The translations under genes and the position numbers were made by a program. The notes under the pieces are model-generated. The model had not been told where the DNA came from. It did no database searches and saw only the letters and a program-made list of their open reading frames with translations. Positions 17,541 through 26,263 of a DNA stretch of 64,000 nt are shown here, one piece after another. The stretch is from assembly GCF_003258515.1 (NCBI RefSeq), contig NZ_QGEH01000001.1:2356001-2420000 (forward strand). The letters are read 5' to 3'. Positions within the stretch are counted from its first letter, which is position 1, and each line of letters opens with the position of its first letter. This DNA is from Marinobacter bohaiensis (GTDB lineage: Bacteria > Pseudomonadota > Gammaproteobacteria > Pseudomonadales > Oleiphilaceae).

Positions 17541-19010
17541 ATGCGACGCGCGATAGATGATCTGCTCGGAGCCTACGACAAGCTCATCATGGACCCGGTC
17601 CACGGCGGGATTCCCCTGTACCGCCACGAGATCCAGGTAATCGATCATCCCCTCTTCCAGCGCCTGCGCAACATCTGCCAGAACGACATCCTGAGCCTGG
17701 TTTTCCCCGGCGCCACGCATTCCCGTTTCCTGCACAGCATCGGCGTGATGCACGTGGGCAGCCGTATGTTCCGCGCCATGATCAATGCCTACCTGCGCGA
17801 ACGCCAGCTGAGCAGCCAGGTGGAGCTGACCCTGACCCAGCTCGACGCCCTGGATTACCTGGCCAAGACCATCCGGCTGGCGTGTCTGCTGCATGACAGC
17901 GGCCACTCCAGCTTCTCCCACCAGTTCACCCAGGCGCGTCGCATCAAGGATCTCATGGCCCGCCCCGACCGGTTCCAGAACCTGTGGCACGGCGTTGACA
18001 CCAGCACACTGTACGACGCCGTTCCCGACGAACTGGAGCACGAACACTACTCCGTCCGGGTCGCCTGGGATGTGCTGGAGAGCGTGGATCTGGCTGAGGC
18101 CGGGCTGCACCGGGAAGACGTCCTGGGCATCATGGAAACCACCAACGTGCAGCCGTCGGACACTTTCTGCCGTCACGCCGAGACGTTCTGGTCGTTCATT
18201 GCCGGGGCCGACGCCAACGCCGGCGCCCTGGAATCCGCCTCGACGCCGCGACTGGTGATGGATCTGCTGTCGTCGATCGTGTCCGGGGAGATCGATGCGG
18301 ACCGGGCCGACTACATGCTGCGTGACGGCTTCCACTCGTCGGTCACCATCGGCGGCTTCAACCTGGACCACCTGTTGAGCAACCTGCGCTTCGGCTGGAC
18401 GGTGGATGAGCCCTGGCTCGGACTGGCCATCACACAGAAAGGCCTGGGGGCGCTGGAGGATTTCGTCTACAGCCGCTACCAGATGTACCGCAAGGTCTAC
18501 GCCCACAAAACGGCGCTGGGCTTCGACTGGCTGCTGCGGGAAGCCATCAACGAAGTGCTGGAGGATCCGGACACGTTCGACTGGGTCGACCTGTGCCTGA
18601 GCCGGATGGACTATTTTGCCGAGCTGACCGACAACTTCTTCTGGGAGGCATTCCGGCGCAAGGCGCGCCAGCAGCCGCACAGCTATTCCAAATGCATCGT
18701 CGACCGCGTCAAGCTTGAGCATCTGGATACCCGCGAAAACCTGGAGAACGACCGGCTGAACAATCACTGTGCCGAACTGGCCACGATGCTCGAAACCGAT
18801 CCCGCCGAAGTGGTGACTTGCACCATGCGCGCCCGCTTCTCCAACATCCAGGACAATTTCAACGGCATCAAGGTGCTGATGCGCGAGCCGGTGAGCCGCA
18901 AGCGTCACCTCAAGCGCATCACCGACGTGAGCGCGTTTTTCTCCAAGTTCGGCGACGGCACCATCACCCACTTCTACCGCCGCCCGGCGCTGCTGCGCGA
19001 CGACGCCTAG
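17541..19010 (+). CDS. HD-domain phosphohydrolase (SAMHD1/dGTPase-like)
   Basis: 489 residues. HD metal site: R62/H65 in THSRFLHSIG, H118-D119 in LACLLHDSGHSSFSH and the downstream aspartate in GEIDADRADYMLRD. The N-terminal MDPVHGGIPLYRHEIQVIDH is typical of YdhJ/SAMHD1-type HD hydrolases, which act on dNTPs or related nucleotides in the cytosol. Substrate not determinable from sequence. GGAG lies 11 nt upstream of the ATG. Its 3' end overlaps the convergent renalase-like gene by 4 bp. Confidence 0.87.
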   Translation: MRRAIDDLLGAYDKLIMDPVHGGIPLYRHEIQVIDHPLFQRLRNICQNDILSLVFPGATHSRFLHSIGVMHVGSRMFRAMINAYLRERQLSSQVELTLTQLDALDYLAKTIRLACLLHDSGHSSFSHQFTQARRIKDLMARPDRFQNLWHGVDTSTLYDAVPDELEHEHYSVRVAWDVLESVDLAEAGLHREDVLGIMETTNVQPSDTFCRHAETFWSFIAGADANAGALESASTPRLVMDLLSSIVSGEIDADRADYMLRDGFHSSVTIGGFNLDHLLSNLRFGWTVDEPWLGLAITQKGLGALEDFVYSRYQMYRKVYAHKTALGFDWLLREAINEVLEDPDTFDWVDLCLSRMDYFAELTDNFFWEAFRRKARQQPHSYSKCIVDRVKLEHLDTRENLENDRLNNHCAELATMLETDPAEVVTCTMRARFSNIQDNFNGIKVLMREPVSRKRHLKRITDVSAFFSKFGDGTITHFYRRPALLRDDA

Positions 19011-20020
19011 CGCATCGCCCGTACCAGGGCTTCGGCGCTCTCGAAGGCGCCTTCGACGCGACCGCCCTGCAACCAGTCGCCGCACAGCCCGAGGCGCTGG
19101 GCATCATCCCAGACGTAGCCGGGCGGCCTGGAACCGGCGACGGTGCGGGCATACAGCCAGCGATGAGTCAGTGTCTGAAACGGGGCAGTCGCGACGCCGG
19201 CCACCTCTGCAAACGCCGCCAACAGGCGCTCGGTCACCCATTGCGGGTCCGCGTCCTGGTGGCGTTCCGACCAGTCGCTGCGGGCGTGCAACACCCACCA
19301 CACGTCATCCCCGGCGCGTCCGGGTTTGCTGCTGTTGTTGGCGGCCCAGTCCAGTACCGGGTGACGCACGCCGAGACCGTCCGCATCGGTACAGGGGTTA
19401 TCGGCAAAACAGGCGGCCACCGCCCAGCAGGCCGCCAGCGGGTGATCGTCGAACAGCCCCGGCGCGCCGTCCAGGTCCAGCCCGGAATCCGACAGCAAGG
19501 TGCGCGTCTGCGCCGGTGGCGCCGTGACCAGCACGGCGTCGAACGGGCCATGCCGGCCGCCGGCGGTGTCTTCCAACAGCCATTGCCCGGCATCGCGGGT
19601 CAATCCGGCCACGCGGGTTTCCGCCCGCACGTCGAGATGCTGCGACAGCCGGCGCGAGATCGCGGTCATTCGCGGCACGCCCACGTAGCGCTCGGTTGCG
19701 TGGAAATTCGCCCATTGCCCCTGATCACCCTGGTGGCGCAGGCGCCCTCTCCACTCGGCGTAGCTGTCCGGTCCGGCAAAATCGTCCAGAAACTGGCGGA
19801 AAACAGGATTGCGCACCGTGAAGTACTGGGCGCCAATGTCCACCGCGCCGTCCCCGGTGCGTTTGGCGGCGAGGCGGCCGCCCGGGCCACGGCTCTTCTC
19901 GAACAGGGTGACCGCCTTGCCGGCCTGCTGCAGAAAAATTCCGGCGCTCAGGCCACTCAGACCTGAACCGACGATGGCAATCGACCGTATGGATTCTTTG
20001 ACTGACTGGTGCTTTTTCAT
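19007..20020 (-). CDS. Renalase-like FAD-dependent amine oxidase family protein
   Basis: 337 residues. N-terminal FAD dinucleotide-binding motif AIVGSGLSGLSAG, followed by LFEKSRGPGGRLAAKR and DIGAQYFTVRN, and a C-terminal GLCGDWLQGGRVEGAFESAE that closes the FAD site. This pattern is that of bacterial renalase-like proteins, which oxidise aberrant dihydronicotinamide isomers. The N-terminal 13 residues are polar, so it is probably cytosolic. A sigma-70 promoter is visible at 20056-20084. It is divergent from the membrane-lipid operon, sharing a 118-bp spacer. Confidence 0.8.
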   Translation of the reverse strand: MKKHQSVKESIRSIAIVGSGLSGLSAGIFLQQAGKAVTLFEKSRGPGGRLAAKRTGDGAVDIGAQYFTVRNPVFRQFLDDFAGPDSYAEWRGRLRHQGDQGQWANFHATERYVGVPRMTAISRRLSQHLDVRAETRVAGLTRDAGQWLLEDTAGGRHGPFDAVLVTAPPAQTRTLLSDSGLDLDGAPGLFDDHPLAACWAVAACFADNPCTDADGLGVRHPVLDWAANNSSKPGRAGDDVWWVLHARSDWSERHQDADPQWVTERLLAAFAEVAGVATAPFQTLTHRWLYARTVAGSRPPGYVWDDAQRLGLCGDWLQGGRVEGAFESAEALVRAMR

Positions 20021-20055
20021 TTCAGGGCAGGTGCATCCAAATGTTTGGTTTTAAA

Positions 20056-20084
20056 CGTATAGTGTGCGTCGGTGGGCCAATCAA
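20056..20084 (-). promoter_or_regulatory. Sigma-70 promoter for the renalase-like gene
   Basis: On the minus strand TTGATT (20084-20079), exactly 17 bp, then TATACG (20061-20056). It gives a short leader of ~30 nt. No equally good promoter is visible for the divergent desaturase operon in the same 118 bp. Confidence 0.55.
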
Positions 20085-20138
20085 CCCGCCGGGCTCCGGA
20101 CAACAGCGTCCATCGCCGTACTGGAAAGGCAGTAGATT

Positions 20139-21104
20139 ATGACCCGAGTTCAGCATTGGCTATACAGCATTCAGAGGTGGTTCGATTCCGAGGCCCATTC
20201 GGATCAGTTGGACCGCCAGTCCCGCTCCTTCAACCTGGTCCGGGTGCTGCCTTTCGTGGCGCTGCACCTGGCGTGCCTGCTGGCCTTTTTTACCGGCGTC
20301 AGCGGATTCGCGCTGGCCTTTGCGGTGGGCTTTTTCCTGGTCCGCATGTTCGCGATCACCGGTTTCTATCATCGCTACTTCTCTCACAAAACGTTCAAAA
20401 CCAGCCGTGGCTGGCAGCTGATATTCGCCATCATGGGCGCCAGCGCCGCACAGCGGGGCCCGCTGTGGTGGGCCGCACACCACCGCCACCACCACCAGCA
20501 TTCCGACGAGCCTGAGGATCTGCATTCGCCGCAACACGGCGGCTTCTGGTGGTCTCACATCGGCTGGTTCACCTGCGACGCCGGCTTTGCCATGAACGAG
20601 AAACGCGTCGGTGACTGGCTCAAGTTTCCAGAACTGCGCTTTATCAACCGCTTCGACGCGCTGGTGCCCGCCTGCTGTCTGGCCCTGATCTACCTGCTGG
20701 GCGAAGCGCTTGCCCTCTGGGCACCAGGGCTCGGAACCAACGGTCCGCAGTTGGTCGTGTGGGGCTTCTTCATCTCAACGGTCGTGCTGTTCCATGCCAC
20801 CGTGTCGATCAATTCTCTGGCCCATGTCTGGGGCAGTCGCCGCTTCGAAACCGAGGACGACAGCCGAAATAACTTCTGGCTGGCGCTGATCACCCTGGGC
20901 GAGGGCTGGCACAACAATCACCATCGCTGGCCACGCTCCGCGCGTCAGGGCTTCCGCTGGTACGAGATTGACGTGACCTACTATGTCCTATGGCTGATGG
21001 AAAAGGCGGGCATCATCCACGATCTCAACCGTCTGCCCGAAGAAGTGCACCAGGAAGCCATCGACATTGACCAGGCCCGACGCCAAGAAAGGGAGGCCGT
21101 ATGA
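20139..21104 (+). CDS. Membrane fatty-acid desaturase (delta-9 acyl-CoA/acyl-lipid type)
   Basis: 321 residues, four membrane segments in two hairpins (around LVRVLPFVALHLACLLAFFT and LVPACCLALIYLLGEALALW). The three histidine boxes of di-iron desaturases are complete: HRYFSH, HRHHHQHSD and HNNHH. It introduces a cis double bond into a saturated acyl chain using O2 and reduced electron carriers. First gene of an eight-gene overlapping cluster; its ATGA stop/start overlaps the next gene. It would supply monounsaturated acyl chains to the cyclopropane-synthase-like enzyme further down. Confidence 0.92.
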   Translation: MTRVQHWLYSIQRWFDSEAHSDQLDRQSRSFNLVRVLPFVALHLACLLAFFTGVSGFALAFAVGFFLVRMFAITGFYHRYFSHKTFKTSRGWQLIFAIMGASAAQRGPLWWAAHHRHHHQHSDEPEDLHSPQHGGFWWSHIGWFTCDAGFAMNEKRVGDWLKFPELRFINRFDALVPACCLALIYLLGEALALWAPGLGTNGPQLVVWGFFISTVVLFHATVSINSLAHVWGSRRFETEDDSRNNFWLALITLGEGWHNNHHRWPRSARQGFRWYEIDVTYYVLWLMEKAGIIHDLNRLPEEVHQEAIDIDQARRQEREAV

Positions 21105-21535
21105 ACACGCCCCGGGACAACTGCCTTGAGCGCTTCCAGCGCCTTTTCAACCAGATGTCGGCCCATCAGCTCGGCGAGCTGGAGGCAGTCTACGACCGTG
21201 ATGTGGCGTTCACCGACCCATTCGTCACGCTGTACGGCCTGGACGCACTGGGCGACTATTTCACCGGCGCCTACGCCAACGTCATTGAGTGTCGCTTCGA
21301 GTTCGACGGGGCCGTCGATACCGGCGACCAGGTCGCCCTGCCCTGGATCATGACCCTGCGCCACAAACGGATTCGCCGCGGCGAGCCGGTACAGGTCCAG
21401 GGCATCAGCCATTTGAAACTGGGCAGTGACCGTATCCTATATCACCGGGACTACTTTGACGCCGGCCAACTGCTCTACGAGAACCTGCCGCTGCTCGGTT
21501 CGGCGGTACGCTGGATCCGGAAGTACGCCGCATGA
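21101..21535 (+). CDS. NTF2-like (SnoaL-fold) small protein
   Basis: 144 residues, single NTF2-like cone domain: FQRLFNQMSAHQLGELEAVY, DVAFTDPFVTLYGLDALGDY and a closing GSDRILYHRDYFDAGQLLYE. These folds act as small-molecule isomerases/hydratases or as accessory binding proteins. It overlaps both neighbours by ATGA, so its expression is fixed to the operon. NTF2-like proteins recur in clusters with SDR, DUF1365 and CFA-like genes, but their role there is not established. Confidence 0.82.
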   Translation: MNTPRDNCLERFQRLFNQMSAHQLGELEAVYDRDVAFTDPFVTLYGLDALGDYFTGAYANVIECRFEFDGAVDTGDQVALPWIMTLRHKRIRRGEPVQVQGISHLKLGSDRILYHRDYFDAGQLLYENLPLLGSAVRWIRKYAA

Positions 21536-22326
21536 ACCACGTGAGACTGCAACACCCCACGTCGATCTGGCTGACCGGCGCCTCGTCGGGCATTGGCGAG
21601 CACCTGGCCTTGCAGCTGCTGCACGACAGCCATCACCTCATCATCACCGGACGCCGACGGGAGCCGCTCGACGCCATGGCGGAAGGCTTTCCCGGCCAGG
21701 TCACGGTTGCGCCTGCGGACACCACTGACCGCGACGCCCTGTCGGCGCTGGGCGACGTCTTTACCCAACAGGCGCCGCTGCAGATGGCCATCCTCAACGC
21801 CGGCACCTGCGAGTACCTGGACGTTCAGGCCTTCGACGCGAGTGTGGTCGAGCACAACGTGGCGATTAACTTCAGCGGCACGGTCCGCAGCGTCGAAGCG
21901 GTACTGCCGGCGCTCCGCGCGGCCCGACGCCAGGGACTGCCCGCCCGGATCGTGATCGTCAGTTCTTCGGCCTGGTGGTTCCCCTTCGGCCGCGCGGAAG
22001 GTTATGGCGCGTCCAAAGCCGCGCTGACCTACTTTGCCCACTCACTGCGAGCCGACCTGGCTCACGAAGGGATTGAGGTGACCGTGGTGTCTCCCGGCTT
22101 CGTACGCACACCGTTGACCGACCGTAACGACTTCCCGATGCCCGGCCTGATCGAAGCCGACGAAGCCGCATCCCGAATCATGCACGGCCTGCGCAAAGGC
22201 CATCGGGAGATCCATTTCCCGAAACGTTTCACCCTCACCCTCAAGCTACTGGGCGCCCTCCCGCAGCGCTGGATCGATGCGCTGGCCGCCCGTATGGCAA
22301 GACCGAACAAGGAAGACACTCCATGA
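21532..22326 (+). CDS. Short-chain dehydrogenase/reductase
   Basis: 264 residues. Classical SDR: cofactor loop TGASSGIGEHLAL, NAG motif AILNAGTCEY, active-site serine in IVIVSSSAWWFPFG and the YxxxK motif YGASK, followed by TVVSPGFVRTPL. It catalyses NAD(P)-dependent oxidation/reduction of a hydroxyl or keto group. In this operon the substrate may be an acyl or lipid intermediate; that is inference from context only. Overlaps the genes on either side by 4 bp. Confidence 0.9.
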   Translation: MNHVRLQHPTSIWLTGASSGIGEHLALQLLHDSHHLIITGRRREPLDAMAEGFPGQVTVAPADTTDRDALSALGDVFTQQAPLQMAILNAGTCEYLDVQAFDASVVEHNVAINFSGTVRSVEAVLPALRAARRQGLPARIVIVSSSAWWFPFGRAEGYGASKAALTYFAHSLRADLAHEGIEVTVVSPGFVRTPLTDRNDFPMPGLIEADEAASRIMHGLRKGHREIHFPKRFTLTLKLLGALPQRWIDALAARMARPNKEDTP

Positions 22327-23591
22327 CGCAGCGCCAGCGTGTAGCGGTTATCGGCGGCGGCGTGTCCGGGCTCACCAGCGCCTGGCTCCTGGCCGATCAT
22401 CACGATGTGACGCTCTTTGAAGCCGCCGACTACGCCGGCGGCCACACCCATACCCGACCAGTCGAACTGGGCGGACGCACCTGGCCGGTCAACACCGGTT
22501 TCATCGTGTTCAACGACTGGACCTACCCCAACTTCATCAAGCTGATGGAACGGTTGGGCGTCGTCCACGAGGAAAGCTCGATGAGCTTTAGCGTCGACTG
22601 TGACCGGAGCGGCCTGGAATACAACGGCACCAGCCTCGACACCCTGTTCGCCCAGCGCTGGAACCTGCTCAATCCGCGATTCCTGCGGATGATCCTGGAG
22701 ATCCTGCGTTTCAACAAGCAGACCCGCTCGGATCTGGCCAAAGGACGCATCGGCGACGACGAAACCCTGGGCAGCTATCTCAATCGCCACCGTTTCTCGC
22801 GCTACTTCCGCGACTACTACATTGTGCCCATGGGCGCGGCCATCTGGTCGGCGCCGGAGATCACGCTGGAGCAGTTCCCGCTGCGCTTTTTCCTGCAGTT
22901 CTTCGAGAACCACGGCATGCTGTCGGTGGACGACCGCCCCACCTGGCGCGTCCTCAGCGGCGGCTCCGCCAGCTACGTCACGCGCATGATGGACAAACTG
23001 GGGCCGCTGACCCGGCTCAATTCACCGGTCAGTTCGGTCAAGCGCCATTCGGACCGGGTAGAGATTACCGTCAACGGTAACGTGGAGACCTTCGACCAGG
23101 TAATCCTGGCCTGCCACAGCGACCAGGCCCTCACCATGCTGGACGACGCCAGCGACGCGGAAGCGGAGATCCTGGGTGCCATCGAGTATCAGGACAACGA
23201 TGTGGTGCTGCACACCGACGCGTCACTGCTGCCCACCGCCCGCAAAGCCTGGGCCGCCTGGAACTACTTCATCCCGCAGCACGCCACCGAACCGGTGTCG
23301 GTGACCTACAACATGAACATCCTGCAGAACTTCCACGACGCTCCGGAAACCTTCTGCGTCACGCTGAACCGGACCGATGACATCGATCCGGAGCGCATCA
23401 TCGAGCGATTCCGCTATGCCCATCCGGTGTTCACCCTGGACGCCGTGGCCGGGCAGCAACGTTACGAGGAGATCGGCGGGACCAACCGGACCCACTTCTG
23501 CGGCGCTTACTGGTTCAACGGCTTCCATGAGGACGGGGTGCGCAGCGCGGTGCGGGTTGCCAACGCGTTTGGCGCGGAGTTGGCGGCATGA
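22323..23591 (+). CDS. FAD-dependent amine-oxidase-fold oxidoreductase (desaturase/isomerase-like)
   Basis: 422 residues. FAD motif VAVIGGGVSGLTSAWLL, then FEAADYAGGHTHTRPVEL, and a C-terminal GAYWFNGFHEDGVRSA that completes the FAD pocket. This subgroup of flavoproteins is regularly found next to DUF1365 and CFA-synthase-like proteins and is grouped with phytoene-desaturase-like enzymes. In the Rhodobacter furan fatty acid pathway a dehydrogenation step acts on a methylated acyl chain; whether this protein does so here is unknown. Overlaps SDR and DUF1365 genes by ATGA. Confidence 0.88.
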   Translation: MTQRQRVAVIGGGVSGLTSAWLLADHHDVTLFEAADYAGGHTHTRPVELGGRTWPVNTGFIVFNDWTYPNFIKLMERLGVVHEESSMSFSVDCDRSGLEYNGTSLDTLFAQRWNLLNPRFLRMILEILRFNKQTRSDLAKGRIGDDETLGSYLNRHRFSRYFRDYYIVPMGAAIWSAPEITLEQFPLRFFLQFFENHGMLSVDDRPTWRVLSGGSASYVTRMMDKLGPLTRLNSPVSSVKRHSDRVEITVNGNVETFDQVILACHSDQALTMLDDASDAEAEILGAIEYQDNDVVLHTDASLLPTARKAWAAWNYFIPQHATEPVSVTYNMNILQNFHDAPETFCVTLNRTDDIDPERIIERFRYAHPVFTLDAVAGQQRYEEIGGTNRTHFCGAYWFNGFHEDGVRSAVRVANAFGAELAA

Positions 23592-24478
23592 CCGACCGGG
23601 CGCTGCGCAGTCACTGGCTCGAAGGCACCATACGCCATCGCCGCATGACGCCGGTGCGACACGTCTTCAGCTACGACACCGGCATGCTGGCCCTGGACCT
23701 CGACGACTGGTCGCGCATCGGCGACTGCAGCCGCCTGCTCTCCCGGGAGCGCTTCAACTGGCTGTCGCTGAAGCGCAGCGACTACTTCGCCCCCGAGCGC
23801 AGCGACCTCAAGCAGGCCATCGCCGACCAGGTGGAGCAGGCCACCGGCTGGCGTCCGACCGGCCGAATCGAGCTGATAACCCATCCGCGCTACCTGGGTT
23901 ACGTGTTCAACCCGGTCAGTTTCTATTGCTGTTACGACGACACCGACGATCCAACCGCCGGCGCGCTGCCGCGGGTCGTGGCCGCCCAGATCACCAACAC
24001 GCCCTGGCACGAACGCCACCTGTACTGCCTCACCGGCGCGCCCGTTACCACCACAGACGCCGGTTGGCGCAGCCAGCGCTACAGCTTCAGCAAACGCTTC
24101 CACGTCTCTCCGTTCAACCCGATGGATCAGGAGTACCGCTGGCTGTTCAGCGCCTGCGACGATCAGTTGCGCATCCACATGAACGTCCTCCGGGAAGGCC
24201 AGAAGGTTTTCGACGCCACCCTGGCGGTCCAACGCACCCCCCTGACACGTATATCCATCAGACGACACGTGCGGCGATTTCCCCTGGAATCGATCAAGGT
24301 GGCAAGCGGCATCTACTGGCACGCGCTTAAGCTTAAAATCAAAGGCGCCGTGTTCCATACGCATCCGGACAAGCTCGCCCCCAACGACCCGGCCCACCGG
24401 CTGGGACACGACGATCAGGGCGAGCGCGTCGATCCCGCAGTACCCGGAACAGGAAAGGTAAGCTCATGGAGAACCTGA
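23588..24478 (+). CDS. DUF1365 family protein
   Basis: 296 residues. DUF1365 hallmarks: GTIRHRRMTPVRHVFSYDTG at the N-terminus, THPRYLGYVFNPVSFYCCYD and VVAAQITNTPWHERHLYCLT. The family always accompanies the flavoprotein and CFA-like methyltransferase seen here, but its biochemical role is unknown to me. No signal peptide; a weakly hydrophobic mid-region could associate with membrane. The last 13 bp overlap the methyltransferase gene. Confidence 0.9.
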   Translation: MTDRALRSHWLEGTIRHRRMTPVRHVFSYDTGMLALDLDDWSRIGDCSRLLSRERFNWLSLKRSDYFAPERSDLKQAIADQVEQATGWRPTGRIELITHPRYLGYVFNPVSFYCCYDDTDDPTAGALPRVVAAQITNTPWHERHLYCLTGAPVTTTDAGWRSQRYSFSKRFHVSPFNPMDQEYRWLFSACDDQLRIHMNVLREGQKVFDATLAVQRTPLTRISIRRHVRRFPLESIKVASGIYWHALKLKIKGAVFHTHPDKLAPNDPAHRLGHDDQGERVDPAVPGTGKVSSWRT

Positions 24479-25716
24479 ACACCCAACAGCAGACGTCCAA
24501 CCGATCGCTCACGTCGGGCCTGGCGCGACGACTGGTTACCGGCCAGTTCGAGCAGCTCAAGGCGGGGACGCTGCGGGTCAGCGAAGCCGGACAACCGGAC
24601 GCGGTCTTCGGCGACGGCGACAGCCAGTATCCGGAGGCGGAAATCCGCATCCACGACGCGTCCACCTGGCGTGATCTGCTCACCGGCGGCAGCATCGGCG
24701 CGGCGGAATCCTACGTGGCCGGGGACTGGACCTCCCCCGACCTGACCGCCCTGCTGCGCTTCTTCACGCGTAACATCGACCGGATGAACGCCTTTGAGGA
24801 CCGGTTCAGCTGGATCAGCAAGCCAGCCCTCAAGGGCCTGCACTGGCTCAACCGCAACAGCCGCACCGGCTCGCGCAAGAACATCGAGGCCCACTACGAC
24901 CTGGGCAACGCCCTGTTCGAAACCTTCCTCGATCCGACGCTGATGTATTCGTCGGCGATCTACCCGGACGAGGCTGCCACGCTGGATGAAGCCGCGGTGT
25001 TCAAGCTGGACCGGATCTGCCGCAAGCTCGACCTGCAGCCGGGCGACCGGGTGCTGGAGATCGGCACCGGCTGGGGCGGTTTTGCCATCCACGCGGCGAC
25101 GCACTACGGCTGCCATGTGACGACCACGACCATCTCCCACGAACAGCACGAGCTGGCCCGCGGGCGCATCGAAGCAAAGGGTCTTTCCGACCGGATCACA
25201 CTCCTGTTCGACGACTATCGCGACCTGACCGGCCAGTACGACAAGCTGGTGTCCATCGAGATGATCGAGGCGGTGGGGCCGCAGTTCCTGGACAGCTACT
25301 TTGCCCAGATCAGCGACCGGCTCAAGCCCGGCGGCGAGGCCCTGATCCAGGCCATCAACATGCCCGAGCAACGCTACGAGCGGGCGCTGCGTAACGTGGA
25401 CTTTATCCAGCGCTACATCTTCCCGGGCAGTTTCATCCCCTCGTTCGGCGCCATGCTGGGCTCCGTCCGCAACGGCACCGAGCTGGTCCTGACGCAGGTG
25501 GAGGACTTTGGCCTGCATTACGCCCGCACCCTCCACGATTGGCGGGAGCGCTTCATGGACGCCCGCCGCCAGATTCGCGAACTGGGTTACGACGACCGCT
25601 TCATTCGCCTGTGGGACTTCTACTTCAGCTACTGTGAAGCGGGTTTCTCGGAGCGTGCCATTGGCGTCGCGCACGTCCAGTTCACCAAACCGGGCAGCTC
25701 ACAGGCCCCACATTAA
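24466..25716 (+). CDS. Cyclopropane-fatty-acid-synthase-like SAM methyltransferase with altered active site
   Basis: 416 residues aligned by eye to E. coli Cfa over LDPTLMYSSAIY, LEIGTGWGGFA, SIEMIEAVGPQFLDSYF, LIQAI and RYIFPGSFIPSF. The SAM loop is present (GTGWGG for GCGWGG). Of the Cfa bicarbonate-site residues, Glu (E268), Ile (I297) and Tyr (Y352) are kept, but the catalytic Cys is Ser (S163 in MYSSAIY versus QYSCAYW) and the His is Gln (Q295 in LIQAI versus LLHTI). The spacing E268-Q295 equals E239-H266 of E. coli. It probably methylates unsaturated phospholipid acyl chains, but may not form a cyclopropane. It acts on membrane lipids. Substitutions are seen directly; altered chemistry is inference. 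Confidence 0.88.
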   Translation: MENLNTQQQTSNRSLTSGLARRLVTGQFEQLKAGTLRVSEAGQPDAVFGDGDSQYPEAEIRIHDASTWRDLLTGGSIGAAESYVAGDWTSPDLTALLRFFTRNIDRMNAFEDRFSWISKPALKGLHWLNRNSRTGSRKNIEAHYDLGNALFETFLDPTLMYSSAIYPDEAATLDEAAVFKLDRICRKLDLQPGDRVLEIGTGWGGFAIHAATHYGCHVTTTTISHEQHELARGRIEAKGLSDRITLLFDDYRDLTGQYDKLVSIEMIEAVGPQFLDSYFAQISDRLKPGGEALIQAINMPEQRYERALRNVDFIQRYIFPGSFIPSFGAMLGSVRNGTELVLTQVEDFGLHYARTLHDWRERFMDARRQIRELGYDDRFIRLWDFYFSYCEAGFSERAIGVAHVQFTKPGSSQAPH

Positions 25717-25720
25717 TCGC

Positions 25721-26263
25721 ATGACTCATCACACCGCCATGATCCGCCACGACTTGCTGCGCAACGTCACCAACTTCGCCCTGTTCCAGGTCGGCTGGTT
25801 CGCCTGCGTGCTGTTCCCGGGTGTCGGCGCGGCGTTGCTGGCGCTGGTCATCGTCGGCGCCCACCTGGCTTTCGTCAGTCAGTCGCGGATCGCGGAGGCG
25901 CGGTTTATCCTGCTGGGCACCGCGGTCGGCTCGTTGCTGGATGGGCTCTGGTTTCGCCTGGACGTCCTGGCCGAGCCGGGCACATTGCCCCTGTGGACGC
26001 CGATCTGGCTGGTCGGCCTGTGGGCCGTGTTCATGACTACCCTGGCCCACTCCCTGGCGTGGGTCGGCGAACGACGCTGGCTGCCCTACGTGCTCGCGCC
26101 CCTGGCCGGGCCCTTCGCCTACTGGAGCGCCACCCGGCTGGGCGATGTGCGCTTCCCGGAAACCCTGCCCAGCCTGATTGCGCTGGCGATCGGCTGGCTC
26201 ATCGTGTTTCCGGCGCTGCTGGCGATCAAGCAGCGTTTTTTCAGGGAGATCACTCCGGCATGA
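25721..26263 (+). CDS. DUF2878 family membrane protein
   Basis: 180 residues with about five or six hydrophobic segments (ALFQVGWFACVLFPGVGAAL, LLGTAVGSLLDGLWF, LVGLWAVFMTTLAHSL, LAPLAGPFAYWSA, LIALAIGWLIVFPALLAI). The pattern matches DUF2878, an inner-membrane family seen beside CFA-like genes. Start at 25721, 4 bp after the methyltransferase stop; an alternative ATG is at 25739 and neither has a strong ribosome site, consistent with coupling. Function unknown. Overlaps the next gene by ATGA. Confidence 0.8.
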   Translation: MTHHTAMIRHDLLRNVTNFALFQVGWFACVLFPGVGAALLALVIVGAHLAFVSQSRIAEARFILLGTAVGSLLDGLWFRLDVLAEPGTLPLWTPIWLVGLWAVFMTTLAHSLAWVGERRWLPYVLAPLAGPFAYWSATRLGDVRFPETLPSLIALAIGWLIVFPALLAIKQRFFREITPA

